Of a DNA stretch of 64,000 nucleotides, positions 27,997 through 36,281 are shown piece after piece. Every line of letters starts with the position of its first letter. The stretch's first letter is position 1. The stretch comes from Streptococcus ovis DSM 16829 (lineage in GTDB: Bacteria; Bacillota; Bacilli; Lactobacillales; Streptococcaceae), in NCBI RefSeq assembly GCF_000380125.1, contig NZ_KB904581.1:52381-116380 (forward strand), in the 5' to 3' direction. The position numbers and the translations under genes are program-made. The notes beneath the pieces were generated by a model. That model was not told the DNA's origin and searched no databases. It was given only the letters and a program-made list of their open reading frames with translations.

Positions 27997-28533
27997 ATGG
28001 CGCGCATTACATTAGCGGTATCAGGTTCAATCTCAGCTTATAAGGCAGCAGATTTGACGAGTCAATTGACAAAGCAGGGTCATGAGCTAACCATTCTCAT
28101 GACCAAATCTGCAACTCAATTTATCACACCACTGACCCTACAGTCTCTGTCAAAACACCTCGTCCATACAGATGTCATGATAGAAGAGAATCCCTCTCTT
28201 ATCAAACATATCGACATTGCCAAAGAGACTGATTTATTTATTGTCGCACCTGCTTCGGCCAACACTCTAGCAAAACTGGCTAATGGCTTGGCAGACAATA
28301 TGGTGACATCAGTTGCCCTTGCCCTGCCAATAGGAACCCCAAAATTAATAGCTCCAGCGATGAATACCAATATGTATCTCAATCCTGCTACTCAAGAAAA
28401 TTTGGAAAAATTGTCGCGTTATGGTTTTACAGAAATCAAGCCTCGCGAAGCTCTCCTCGCCTGTGGCGATTTTGGGACTGGAGCGTTAGCTGAAGTCGAT
28501 ATTATTGTAGAAAAAATAAAGGAGTTTTTATGA
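27997..28533 (+). CDS. coaC: Phosphopantothenoylcysteine decarboxylase CoaC
   Basis: FMN enzyme that decarboxylates phosphopantothenoylcysteine, 178 aa. The N-terminus MARITLAVSGSISAYKAADL is the flavoprotein (HFCD) signature; IVAPASANTLAKLANGLADN and the substrate-binding PAMNTNMYLNPATQ with LACGDFGTG complete the active site. AAAGGAGG lies just before the ATG, inside the end of coaB. It overlaps panT by 4 bp (ATGA). Confidence 0.95.
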   Translation: MARITLAVSGSISAYKAADLTSQLTKQGHELTILMTKSATQFITPLTLQSLSKHLVHTDVMIEENPSLIKHIDIAKETDLFIVAPASANTLAKLANGLADNMVTSVALALPIGTPKLIAPAMNTNMYLNPATQENLEKLSRYGFTEIKPREALLACGDFGTGALAEVDIIVEKIKEFL

Positions 28534-29099
28534 AAAATAAAAAATCAAGTCAAGTTGCAACCATTGCCATGTTCTTCTCTGTGATGCTTGTCATCCACAT
28601 TCTCAGTTCGATTATTTTTAATGTTCTTCCCTTCCCGATTAAACCGACCATCGTCCATATCCCTGTTATTATTGCCTCTATCATCTATGGACCTCGGATT
28701 GGGGCAACACTTGGTGGCTTAATGGGCATCATCAGTATGGTTCACAATACGATTTTCCTGCTACCAACAAGCTACCTCTTCTCACCTTTTGTTGAAAACG
28801 GAAACTTCTATTCAATCATTATTGCAATGGTCCCACGTATCTTGATTGGTATTACACCATATTTTGTATACAAAGCACTTCACAATAAATTTGGTTTAAC
28901 ATTTGCTGGAGCAATTGGTTCTATGACCAATACTGTCTTTGTCCTTGGTGGAATTTTTATCCTTTTCGCATCTGTTTACGCTGGAAATATCCAAGCAATG
29001 TTGGCAGGTATTTTCGGAACAAATGCAATCGCTGAAATGGTGATTTCCGCCGTATTAACAACAGCTATCGTACCTGTTATGGAAAAATTAAAGAAATAG
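28530..29099 (+). CDS. panT: ECF transporter substrate-binding subunit, probably pantothenate-specific
   Basis: 189 aa, six predicted membrane helices, with the short N-terminal lead and ATIAMFFSVMLVIHIL helix of ECF S-components. It contains PFPIKPTIVHIPVIIASIIY and GPRIGATLGGLMGIISM, features of the RibU/PanT-like group. The 4-bp overlap with coaC and the coaB-coaC context support pantothenate as substrate; that is inference. It would pair with a shared EcfAA'T module encoded elsewhere. A hairpin terminator follows. Confidence 0.85.
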   Translation: MKNKKSSQVATIAMFFSVMLVIHILSSIIFNVLPFPIKPTIVHIPVIIASIIYGPRIGATLGGLMGIISMVHNTIFLLPTSYLFSPFVENGNFYSIIIAMVPRILIGITPYFVYKALHNKFGLTFAGAIGSMTNTVFVLGGIFILFASVYAGNIQAMLAGIFGTNAIAEMVISAVLTTAIVPVMEKLKK

Positions 29100-29117
29100 T
29101 CTAACAAAAATACATAG

Positions 29118-29147
29118 AAAAAGTACGTGAAAGCGTGCTTTTTCTTT
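29118..29147 (+). terminator. Terminator of coaB-coaC-panT
   Basis: Stem AAAAAGTACG/CGTGCTTTTT (29118-29127 and 29134-29143, one G-U pair) with a T run. Confidence 0.85.
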
Positions 29148-29208
29148 TTGAAAATGATATAATGAAAGCGATTAAATATATCAGAAATTTTCAGGAGGAA
29201 AACAATCA

Positions 29209-30930
29209 ATGACTTATCAAGAAAACTTCCAAAAATGGGTTGAGTTTGATGCTCTCCCAGATTATCTACGTGAAGATTTACTCGCAATGGATGAGAAAAC
29301 AAAAGAAGACGCCTTCTATACAAACCTTGAATTTGGGACTGCCGGTATGCGTGGCTATATTGGTGCTGGTACAAATCGGATCAATATCTATGTTGTCCGC
29401 CAAGCAACTGAAGGTTTAGCTAAACTTGTCGAATCAAAAGGTGAAGAAGCTAAAAAACGCGGTGTCGCCATTGCCTACGATACTCGCCACTTCTCTCCTG
29501 AATTTGCCTTTGAATCTGCTCAAGTCTTAGCAGCACACGGTATCAAATCTTATGTTTTTGAAAGCCTACGTCCAACACCAGAATTATCATTTGCAGTCCG
29601 TCATTATGGTACTGTTGCTGGGATCATGATAACGGCTAGTCACAACCCTAAAGAATTTAACGGCTACAAAGTTTACGGCGAAGATGGTGGACAAATGCCA
29701 CCAGCAGATGCTTCTGCATTGACTGACTTTATCCGTGGCATTGACAACCCATTTGCGGTTGAATTGGCTGACTTAGAAGAAAGCAAAGCAAACGGCCTCA
29801 TTACAGTTCTCGGTGAAGAAACAGACCGCCTCTACCTTGACGAATTACAATCCATCAATATCAACAAAGACTTGATTGCTGAGTTCGGAAAAGACATGAA
29901 GATTGTCTATACGCCTCTTCACGGTACTGGTGAAATGTTGGCACGTCGTGCCCTTGCTGAAGCTGGTTTTGAATCTGTTGCCGTTGTTGAAGCGCAGGCA
30001 ACTGTTGACCCTGACTTCTCTACCGTTACATCACCAAACCCAGAAAGCCAAGCTGCTTTTGCACTTGCTGAAGAACTTGGACGTGAAATTGGTGCAGATG
30101 TTCTTCTTGCGACTGACCCAGACGCTGACCGTGTCGGTGTTGAAGTCCGTCAAGCAGATGGTTCATACTGGAACCTATCAGGAAACCAAATTGGTGCGAT
30201 TATTGCCAAATATATCCTTGAAGCGCATAAACAAGCTGGAACCCTTCCTGAAAATGCTGCCCTTGCTAAATCTATCGTATCAACTGAATTGGTAACCAAG
30301 ATTGCCGAAAGCTACGGCGCAACCATGTTTAATGTGTTAACAGGTTTCAAATTCATCGCAGAAAAAATTCAAGAATTTGAAGAAAAACACAACCACACTT
30401 ACATGTTTGGTTTTGAAGAAAGTTTTGGCTACCTCATCAAGCCATTCGTACGTGATAAAGATGCCATCCAAGCAGTTCTAATGGTTGCTGAAATTGCAGC
30501 TTACTACCGTTCACGTGGTTTGACATTGGCAGACGGTATCGACGAAATCTTTAAAGAATACGGCTACTTTGCTGAGAAAACAATCTCTGTAACTCTGTCA
30601 GGTAAAGATGGGGCTGAACAAATTAAAGCTATCATGGCTAAGTTCCGTGACAATGCTCCTGAACAATTTAACAAAACTGATATTGCTCTCTTCGAAGACT
30701 TTGCCTTGCAAAAATCTGTTGCCCTTGATGGAACTACAACTGCATTGACAACACCACCATCTGACGTTCTTAAGTACACTTTGACTGATAATAGTTGGTT
30801 TGCCGTTCGTCCATCAGGAACAGAACCAAAAATCAAATTCTATATTGCAACAGTTGGTGAAACATTGGCAGAAGCCGAAGAAAAAATCACAAATATCGAA
30901 GCAGAAATTAATGCTTTTGTTGGAGAATAA
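29209..30930 (+). CDS. pgm: Phosphoglucomutase
   Basis: Interconverts glucose-1-phosphate and glucose-6-phosphate, feeding UDP-glucose for capsule and wall polymers. 573 aa, alpha-D-phosphohexomutase family. The phosphoserine loop is GIMITASHNPKEFNGYK, the metal loop is ATDPDADRVGV, the sugar loop is GFEESFGYL and the phosphate-binding loop is VRPSGTEPKIKFY. CAGGAGG precedes the ATG. Monocistronic, ended by a strong terminator. Confidence 0.95.
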   Translation: MTYQENFQKWVEFDALPDYLREDLLAMDEKTKEDAFYTNLEFGTAGMRGYIGAGTNRINIYVVRQATEGLAKLVESKGEEAKKRGVAIAYDTRHFSPEFAFESAQVLAAHGIKSYVFESLRPTPELSFAVRHYGTVAGIMITASHNPKEFNGYKVYGEDGGQMPPADASALTDFIRGIDNPFAVELADLEESKANGLITVLGEETDRLYLDELQSININKDLIAEFGKDMKIVYTPLHGTGEMLARRALAEAGFESVAVVEAQATVDPDFSTVTSPNPESQAAFALAEELGREIGADVLLATDPDADRVGVEVRQADGSYWNLSGNQIGAIIAKYILEAHKQAGTLPENAALAKSIVSTELVTKIAESYGATMFNVLTGFKFIAEKIQEFEEKHNHTYMFGFEESFGYLIKPFVRDKDAIQAVLMVAEIAAYYRSRGLTLADGIDEIFKEYGYFAEKTISVTLSGKDGAEQIKAIMAKFRDNAPEQFNKTDIALFEDFALQKSVALDGTTTALTTPPSDVLKYTLTDNSWFAVRPSGTEPKIKFYIATVGETLAEAEEKITNIEAEINAFVGE

Positions 30931-30941
30931 CCATACTATTA

Positions 30942-30969
30942 AAAAAAAGAGGTTTTCACCTCTTTTTTT
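30942..30969. terminator. Terminator of pgm
   Basis: Perfect 12-bp stem AAAAAAAGAGGT with 4-base loop and T tract; symmetrical, so possibly bidirectional. Confidence 0.9.
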
Positions 30970-30982
30970 AATTTTCACAAAA

Positions 30983-31014
30983 AAATGAACCGAAGATTAT
31001 ACTCCAGTTCATTT
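30983..31014. repeat. Hairpin cut off from its T-rich flank by the IS element
   Basis: AAATGAAC (30983-30990) pairs with GTTCATTT (31007-31014) around a 16-base loop. The T-rich sequence that followed it is now split by the IS: the target duplication starts inside the right arm. Confidence 0.55.
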
Positions 31015-31020
31015 AATTTT
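31013..31020. repeat. Target site duplication, left copy
   Basis: TTAATTTT directly before the IS; identical to the 8 bp after the element. ISL3-family insertions produce 8-bp duplications. Confidence 0.85.
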
Positions 31021-32352
31021 GGCTCTATAATTTCTGTAGTGGGTAAATCCCACTGTGGAGATTATAGGGCTTTTTGAGTATCAAAAAAGTCCCATAAGAC
31101 TTATAATGAAAGCGACCAAACCATCATTAGAAAGTATCTTATGGAACACATCAATCATACCACATTACTCATCGGAATGAAAGACAAAAATATCACCTTA
31201 AATAAAGCCATTCAGCACGATACCCATATCGAAGTCTTCGCTACACTTGATTATCATCCTCCTAAATGTAAACACTGTAAAGGAAAACAAATCAAATATG
31301 ACTTCCAGAAACCTTCTAAAATCCCTTTTATAGAGATTGGTGGTTTTCCTAGCCTTATTCGCTTGAAAAAGAGACGATTTCAATGCAAGTCCTGCCAAAA
31401 AGTCACTGTTTCTGAAACATCTCTCGTTCAGAAAAATTGCCAAATCTCTGAAATGGGTAGACAGAAAATTGCTCATCTCCTACTCAACAGAGACCCTCTT
31501 ACACATATTGCTTTTAAGCTCGCTATCTCTACCTCTACTGTCTATCGCAAGCTTAAACAATTTCAATTCCATGAGGATTTCAACACTAAGAAAATCACGA
31601 CCATTCTTGATAACAGACGTCAAACAACCATCCGAAATCATTTCTTCAAGTACTCGAAAGAAGCTAGAAACAAAGTTAAAGTCGTCACTGTCGATATGTC
31701 AGGGAGTTATATCCCTCTCATTAAGAAATTATTTCCCAAAACCAAAATTGTCCTCGACCGCTTCCACATTGTCCAGCATATCAATAAAGCTCTCATTCGG
31801 ACACGTATTGACATCATGAAGCAATTTGATGATAAATCTCTTGAATACAGAGCGCTTAAGTACTACTGGAAACTGATTCAAAAAGATAGTCGGAAACTGT
31901 CTCTTAAGCCTTTCTATGCTAGAACTTTCAGAGAGACTCTAACGCCTAGAGAGTGTCTGAAGAAAATCTTTACTCTAGTACCTGAACTTAAAGATTACTA
32001 TGACCTGTACCAGTTACTCCTTTTCCACCTGCAAGAGAAGAATACTGGGCAGTTTTGGGGCTTAATTCAAGACGCTTTACCTCATCTTAATCGCACCTTT
32101 AAAACCGCTTTGAGCACATTTATTCGCTATAAAAATTACATCACTAACGCCATTGAATTGCCTTATTCTAACGCTAAACTTGAGGCCACTAACAAACTCA
32201 TCAAAGACATCAACCGCAATGCCTTTGGTTACAAGAACTTTGACAATTTCAAGAAACGTATCTTAATCGCTTTGAACTTCAAAAAAGAGAAGACGACATT
32301 CGTCTCCTCTCGCGCTTAGCTATAAGTCACCCACTACAGTTGACAAAGAGCC
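31021..32352 (+). mobile_element. ISL3-family insertion sequence, 1332 bp
   Basis: Ends are 24-bp imperfect inverted repeats: GGCTCT...CTGTAGTGGGT at 31021-31044 and its complement at 32329-32352, 18 of 24 matching. A perfect 8-bp target duplication flanks it. The single transposase frame fills most of the element. The clean duplication implies a fairly recent insertion, but the transposase lacks part of its catalytic domain. Confidence 0.92.
31141..32319 (+). pseudogene. ISL3-family transposase with internal in-frame deletion
   Basis: 392 codons, open throughout. N-terminal zinc ribbon (CKHCKG and CKSC), then a helix-turn-helix (THIAFKLAISTSTVYRKLKQ), then the DDE domain with VVTVDMSGSYIPL as second catalytic aspartate and NAKLEATNKLIKDI as glutamate. 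Related IS1193/IS1167-type proteins are about 418 aa and carry a WDE segment with the first catalytic aspartate between the HTH and DFNTKK. Here HED joins DFNTKK directly near codon 146 (31576), so about 26 residues including that aspartate are missing. The reference is from memory. I expect no transposition activity from this copy. Confidence 0.8.
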
Positions 32353-32360
32353 TTAATTTT
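32353..32360. repeat. Target site duplication, right copy
   Basis: TTAATTTT directly after the IS right end, identical to 31013-31020. Confidence 0.85.
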
Positions 32361-32887
32361 TTAATATGGAAAAGTCCACTCTCAACACACTACACAATAT
32401 TTTAAAATTTTAAAATTGTATTTAGCTACCCCAGAAGTGAATCCAATTCTATTGATGAAAATAATGTTATACGCTTAACGATATTTTATCTAAAAACTAA
32501 CAATAGGCTTAGAAAAACCTACATCCGACACATTAGCCCTTGACGTTCAGGGTAGCAAGGCTAACAACAGTCATAGACAAATGAGTACTTATTTATAACA
32601 CAAGAGAATGGACTTTTCCAGCAAACTTGGTTTTCTTCGGTTCATACATTTTTACGAAATGGATGCCACCTTTCTGTTTTCATTTCATGCTTTATAGTTA
32701 CAGATAAATATATTTCTTCCTCCATATTCTACATCATACACAAATAGAATCACAGAACCGTGAAAGAAAACCAATTTTTAGCAATAAGCATGGAAATCAC
32801 TTCCCAATGCTTACAAACTACCGAGGAACCTCTCTTGATAGCCAAGTGAATGACGCTTCACTTGCTAACACTACCATTGTTCCCTTC
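32361..32887 (-). ncRNA. Candidate structured minus-strand transcript, no recognised gene
   Basis: A strong promoter at 32894-32922 points leftward into this stretch. The first 120 nt of the predicted RNA fold well: GAAGGGAAC with GTTCCTC, CAAGTGAA with TTCACTTG, and AAGCAT with ATGCTT. Further on are a 27-codon open frame starting near 32733 that encodes nothing I recognise, and an inverted-repeat pair (32367-32381 and 32606-32620). No Rfam family could be assigned by eye. It may be a small RNA, or the leader of a gene lost or displaced by the IS. Confidence 0.4.
32367..32645. repeat. Nested inverted repeats interrupted by the IS
   Basis: Inner arms TGGAAAAGTCCACTC (32367-32381) and GAATGGACTTTTCCA (32606-32620) match at 14 of 15. 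An outer arm, TCTTCGGTTCAT (32634-32645), is the perfect complement of ATGAACCGAAGA at 30985-30996, on the far side of the IS. Without the IS and one duplication the unit would be about 321 bp. Confidence 0.6.
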
Positions 32888-32893
32888 GACTAT

Positions 32894-32922
32894 ATTATAC
32901 CTCTTTTTTAAAACGCTTTCAA
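32894..32922 (-). promoter_or_regulatory. Strong promoter with overlapping cre-like site
   Basis: Minus strand TTGAAA (32917-32922), 17-bp spacer, TATAAT (32894-32899). TGAAAGCGTTTTAA (32908-32921) fits the CcpA cre consensus at 13 of 14 positions and covers the -35 and part of the spacer, predicting repression. No known gene lies downstream. Confidence 0.65.
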
Positions 32923-33321
32923 GGATTTATGTGCAGATTTTGAAAAAAACTTAGCAAAGTATGAAAAAGATCAGTTTCAAAAGAAACTAATCTTAGGTTG
33001 AAGACAAACTATACTTTCCAAATAAAATCAGCCTGAAAAATGGCTGACTATGAAAAATTAGGGGTGCTTCAAAATGTAATCCAGACTTTCCGCCGTGATA
33101 AAAGCGCCTGAAACTATATAGTTTCAGGCACCCGGAAGTTTTGAGACATTAGGCTCAAAACTTAGGTTTGCTTAGATAGTCTGGGAGACTATCTAAGGTT
33201 GGAAATAGAGCAAGCGATAGCTTGGCTCATCTACCCATCGGAAGTCGCTACCGTCCGTTATCACTTAAGGAAAGTCTAAAAAAGACTTTGTCTACACTCT
33301 GAGATGAGTTTCTTTTAAAAC
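32923..33321. other. Hairpin-rich intergenic segment
   Basis: About 400 bp with no gene. From 32973 on it is built of consecutive stem-loops: 32973-32988, 33028-33047, a 24-bp perfect palindrome at 33106-33129, 33136-33163 (10-bp stem), 33171-33197 (perfect 12-bp stem, 3-base loop), 33208-33228, 33271-33289 and 33302-33327. The palindrome followed by GCTTTTATC on the minus strand could act as terminator for mutY. The rest is unexplained. Confidence 0.6.
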
Positions 33322-34485
33322 TCATCTGTTATCGGTTATTATCTTCCCTTCTTGAAAGGCCTGCCACATCTTCTGCTGGGGTTTTGCAAATGGAAAATGA
33401 TGGAAATCATCAGAACTGATCCAGGCATATTCTTTTTTCTCATCAATCAGCTGTTCGCTATTCTCTACTACTCCACTAACCAAAGCAATATGCCACTTCC
33501 TATGGCTAAATACATGGGTGACAGGCTTAAAAACACCTTCTTCCCATATTACTTTGAGCGAATATTCTTGTTCGAACTGAGCGATAATATCGGTTTCCTC
33601 TCTTTCTTCTGCGACTTCAAGTAAAGAAAGGGGGTGTGGAGGGACATCTTCCATTAGCGGAAAGGTCCAAAATCCCGACAAGAGACCCGCCTCTTGATTT
33701 TTTACCAGCAAAAATTGATTTTGCTGATTGCGGATGATAAAAGCCTTATAGAAAACAGAGGTAGGTTTTTTCTTGGGCGCTTTAATCGGATACTTATCCA
33801 TGGTTCCATGTAAATAAGCTGCGCTGAAATCCTTGACGGGACTGTCTTCAGGTCGCGGATTGACAGGAGATTCGATATCACTCCCCAAATCCATCAGTGC
33901 TTGATTAAAATCACCGGGGCGTTCTGGGTCAATGAGTTCTTCCATGATGGCTTGAAAAATCTTGCGATTGGCAGGAACACCGATGTCGTAATCAACTTCA
34001 AAGAGCCGACTCATCACACGCATGACATTACCATCTACCGCTGGCTCAGGCAAACCAAAGGCGATACTGGAAATCGCCCCTGCTGTATAAGGACCGATTC
34101 CCTTTAGACTAGCTATTTCCTCATAAGTCTCAGGGAATTTCCCACCGAAATCTGCCACCATCTGCTGTGCAGCCTTTTGCATATTACGGACACGGGAATA
34201 ATAACCTAAGCCTTCCCAGACTTTTAGCAAGACTTCTTCTGGGGCTTCAGCCAAGGCCTGAATAGTCGGCAAGCGATAGAGAAAACTTTCATAATAGGGA
34301 ATGACTGTATCCACCCGTGTCTGTTGGAGCATAATTTCCGACACCCAGATGGCATAGGGATCAGAAGTCCGTCGCCAAGGTAAATCTCGTTTATGCTCAT
34401 CATACCAATCTAACAAGGCCTTGCGAAAGCGGATAATTTTTTCTTCTGGCCACATTTCAATACCGTATTTTTCAAAATCAAACAT
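33322..34485 (-). CDS. mutY: Adenine glycosylase MutY, iron-sulfur-free type
   Basis: Removes adenine mispaired with 8-oxoguanine. 387 aa from ATG 34483-34485. Catalytic-domain features are WVSEIMLQQTRVDTVIPYY (with the catalytic glutamate), the helix-hairpin-helix LKGIGPYTAGAI and PAVDGNVMRV with the catalytic aspartate. After LMDLGSDIESPVNPRPEDSP the four cysteines that hold the 4Fe-4S cluster in most MutY proteins are replaced; no cysteine remains there. The C-terminal NUDIX-like recognition domain has FSHRKWHIALVSG. The open frame extends 17 codons upstream, but the promoter lies within that extension and no ribosome site is seen, so a leaderless start at MFDFEKYG is preferred. Confidence 0.92.
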   Translation of the reverse strand: MFDFEKYGIEMWPEEKIIRFRKALLDWYDEHKRDLPWRRTSDPYAIWVSEIMLQQTRVDTVIPYYESFLYRLPTIQALAEAPEEVLLKVWEGLGYYSRVRNMQKAAQQMVADFGGKFPETYEEIASLKGIGPYTAGAISSIAFGLPEPAVDGNVMRVMSRLFEVDYDIGVPANRKIFQAIMEELIDPERPGDFNQALMDLGSDIESPVNPRPEDSPVKDFSAAYLHGTMDKYPIKAPKKKPTSVFYKAFIIRNQQNQFLLVKNQEAGLLSGFWTFPLMEDVPPHPLSLLEVAEEREETDIIAQFEQEYSLKVIWEEGVFKPVTHVFSHRKWHIALVSGVVENSEQLIDEKKEYAWISSDDFHHFPFAKPQQKMWQAFQEGKIITDNR

Positions 34486-34491
34486 ATCTCT

Positions 34492-34500
34492 AGTATAGCA
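34492..34500 (-). promoter_or_regulatory. Extended -10 promoter of mutY, six bases from the ATG
   Basis: Minus strand TGC then TATACT (34492-34497), six bases, then the ATG at 34485. No clear -35. The predicted start of transcription is the A of the start codon. Confidence 0.6.
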
Positions 34501-34506
34501 TAGAAA

Positions 34507-34533
34507 ATAAAAAAGAGCTGGTTTCCCAACTCT
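34507..34533 (-). terminator. Terminator of the relQ-to-ABC operon
   Basis: Minus strand AGAGTTGG, loop GAAA, CCAGCTCT (34514-34533, one G-U pair), then a T run. It follows directly on the exporter stop codon and separates it from mutY. Confidence 0.85.
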
Positions 34534-36281
34534 CATTCAGCCATTCCTTCTTGGCTCTGTTGCATTTGATAATAAAATCCTTTGTCATTCATTAGTTGAT
34601 GATGGCTTCCTTGCTCAACAATCCGACCATCCACCATCACAAGGATAATGTCAGCTGACTGAATGGTAGAAAGGCGATGGGCGATGATAAAGCTGGTCCG
34701 TCCTTGCATCAGTTTCTCAAAGGCTTCTTGAACCAGCAATTCCGTCCGTGTATCAATTGATGATGTTGCCTCATCCAAAATCAATAGTTTTGGCAACTTG
34801 ACAAAGACACGGGCAATGGCTAGCAACTGTCTCTGACCTTGTGATAAGGATTCGCCAGCATCAGCCAGATACGTATCATACCCTTTTGGCAACTGCCTGA
34901 TAAAGAAGTCAGCATTGGCAGCCTGCGCTGCTTCAATGACCAATTCACGAGTAGCATTTGGATAACCATAAGCGATATTCTCATGGATTGTCCCTGTCTT
35001 GAGCCAGGTTTCCTGCAAGACCATTCCAATCTGCTTGCGGAGCGAATCTCGACTGTACCCAGTAATCGGTTGCCCATCAAGGAGAATCTCTCCTTTCTTA
35101 ACATCGTAAAACCGCATGAGGAGATTGATTAGGGTTGATTTACCAGCCCCAGTTGGGCCGACAATGGCTACCTTACTCCCTGCTGGCACAGAAAGATTGA
35201 GATGGGTGATCAATGGTTTTTCTACCGTATAAGCAAAATCAACGTCCCTAAATTCAATAGCACCTATTACCTCGTCAAATGCCAATTCATGACTATCTTC
35301 TGCCTCTATTATAGAGGGTTCATCTAGAAGTCCAAAAAGCCGCTCTGCACAGGCTAAAGCGCTCTGCAATTCGGACAACACAGAAGAAATATCGTTAAAG
35401 GGCTTGGTGTACTGGCTAGCATAATTGAGGAATGTCGTCAATGTTCCGACTGTAAAATTCCCCCTCATGATTCGCAAAGCACCTAAACCTGCCAGCAAGG
35501 CATAGATGACCGCATTGATAAAGCGAGTCGTAGGATTGATGGTCGAGGAGTTAAAAATTGCCGCTTGCGAGTGACTGGCATATTGATTGTTCACTGCTTT
35601 GAACTGTTCCGCAAATTGTTCTTGTGCATTAAAAGCTTGAATCAAGCGAAGCTGGCTAATACTCTCATCCAAGAGGGCTGCGTGTTCTCCGCGCGATTGC
35701 GTCTGTTTACGGTATGAAAGGTAACTCTTTTGAGCGATGAAACGAGCAACAAAAAGCGAAACCGGAGTTAGTGCCACAACGACCACCATCATCAGAAAAT
35801 CTAGCTCAGCCATTGTAAAAATGGTCAGGAGAATGGTCAGTAAACCTGTAAAGAACTGAGTGAAAATCATCAATAGTCCATTGGTCAACTGCTCACTATC
35901 ACTGGAAATCCTTGATACCAAATCTCCCACACGTTGCCAATCAAGGTAAGCCAGGGGAAGTTGGTGAATTTTCTCAAATACCTGTTCCCTTAGCTCTGCC
36001 ATCATTTGATAGACAAGTCGATTAACAAGTAAGGGAGTGAACCACTGTACCACTGTATTCGCTAAAATAACCAATAGCATCTGGAATAAAATGGACACAA
36101 AACCTGACATTTCTGTCAGAAAAAGTGCATCAATAGCTTGTCCAATCAGAATCGGCAAGTAAACTGTTAAGAGAACTTGTACGATCACACCTACTCCAAA
36201 GAAGAGGAGTAACCACGGTTGTCCTGCCAGCAAGTACGTCAAGCGTCTCAAGGTGTTCTTAGAAGAATTTCTTTTCTTCAT
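34533..36281 (-). CDS. ABC exporter half-transporter, catalytic-site subunit
   Basis: 582 aa. Six membrane helices in the first 320 residues, then an ATPase domain with Walker A GPTGAGKST, signature LSQGQRQLLAIAR, Walker B LLILDEATSSID with the catalytic glutamate, and H-loop FIIAHRLST. Its partner is the next gene upstream, overlapping by ATGA. Together they look like a heterodimeric multidrug-type exporter of the LmrCD/TM287-288 kind. The substrate is unknown. The sequence does not look like PatA, and I would not call the pair SatAB without alignment. Confidence 0.9.
   Translation of the reverse strand: MKKRNSSKNTLRRLTYLLAGQPWLLLFFGVGVIVQVLLTVYLPILIGQAIDALFLTEMSGFVSILFQMLLVILANTVVQWFTPLLVNRLVYQMMAELREQVFEKIHQLPLAYLDWQRVGDLVSRISSDSEQLTNGLLMIFTQFFTGLLTILLTIFTMAELDFLMMVVVVALTPVSLFVARFIAQKSYLSYRKQTQSRGEHAALLDESISQLRLIQAFNAQEQFAEQFKAVNNQYASHSQAAIFNSSTINPTTRFINAVIYALLAGLGALRIMRGNFTVGTLTTFLNYASQYTKPFNDISSVLSELQSALACAERLFGLLDEPSIIEAEDSHELAFDEVIGAIEFRDVDFAYTVEKPLITHLNLSVPAGSKVAIVGPTGAGKSTLINLLMRFYDVKKGEILLDGQPITGYSRDSLRKQIGMVLQETWLKTGTIHENIAYGYPNATRELVIEAAQAANADFFIRQLPKGYDTYLADAGESLSQGQRQLLAIARVFVKLPKLLILDEATSSIDTRTELLVQEAFEKLMQGRTSFIIAHRLSTIQSADIILVMVDGRIVEQGSHHQLMNDKGFYYQMQQSQEGMAE

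Noticed and set aside
32973-33327. CRISPR array or BOX/RUP repeats
   Set aside because: The hairpins differ from each other, there are no equal-length spacers, and the sequences do not match BOX or RUP consensus as I know them.
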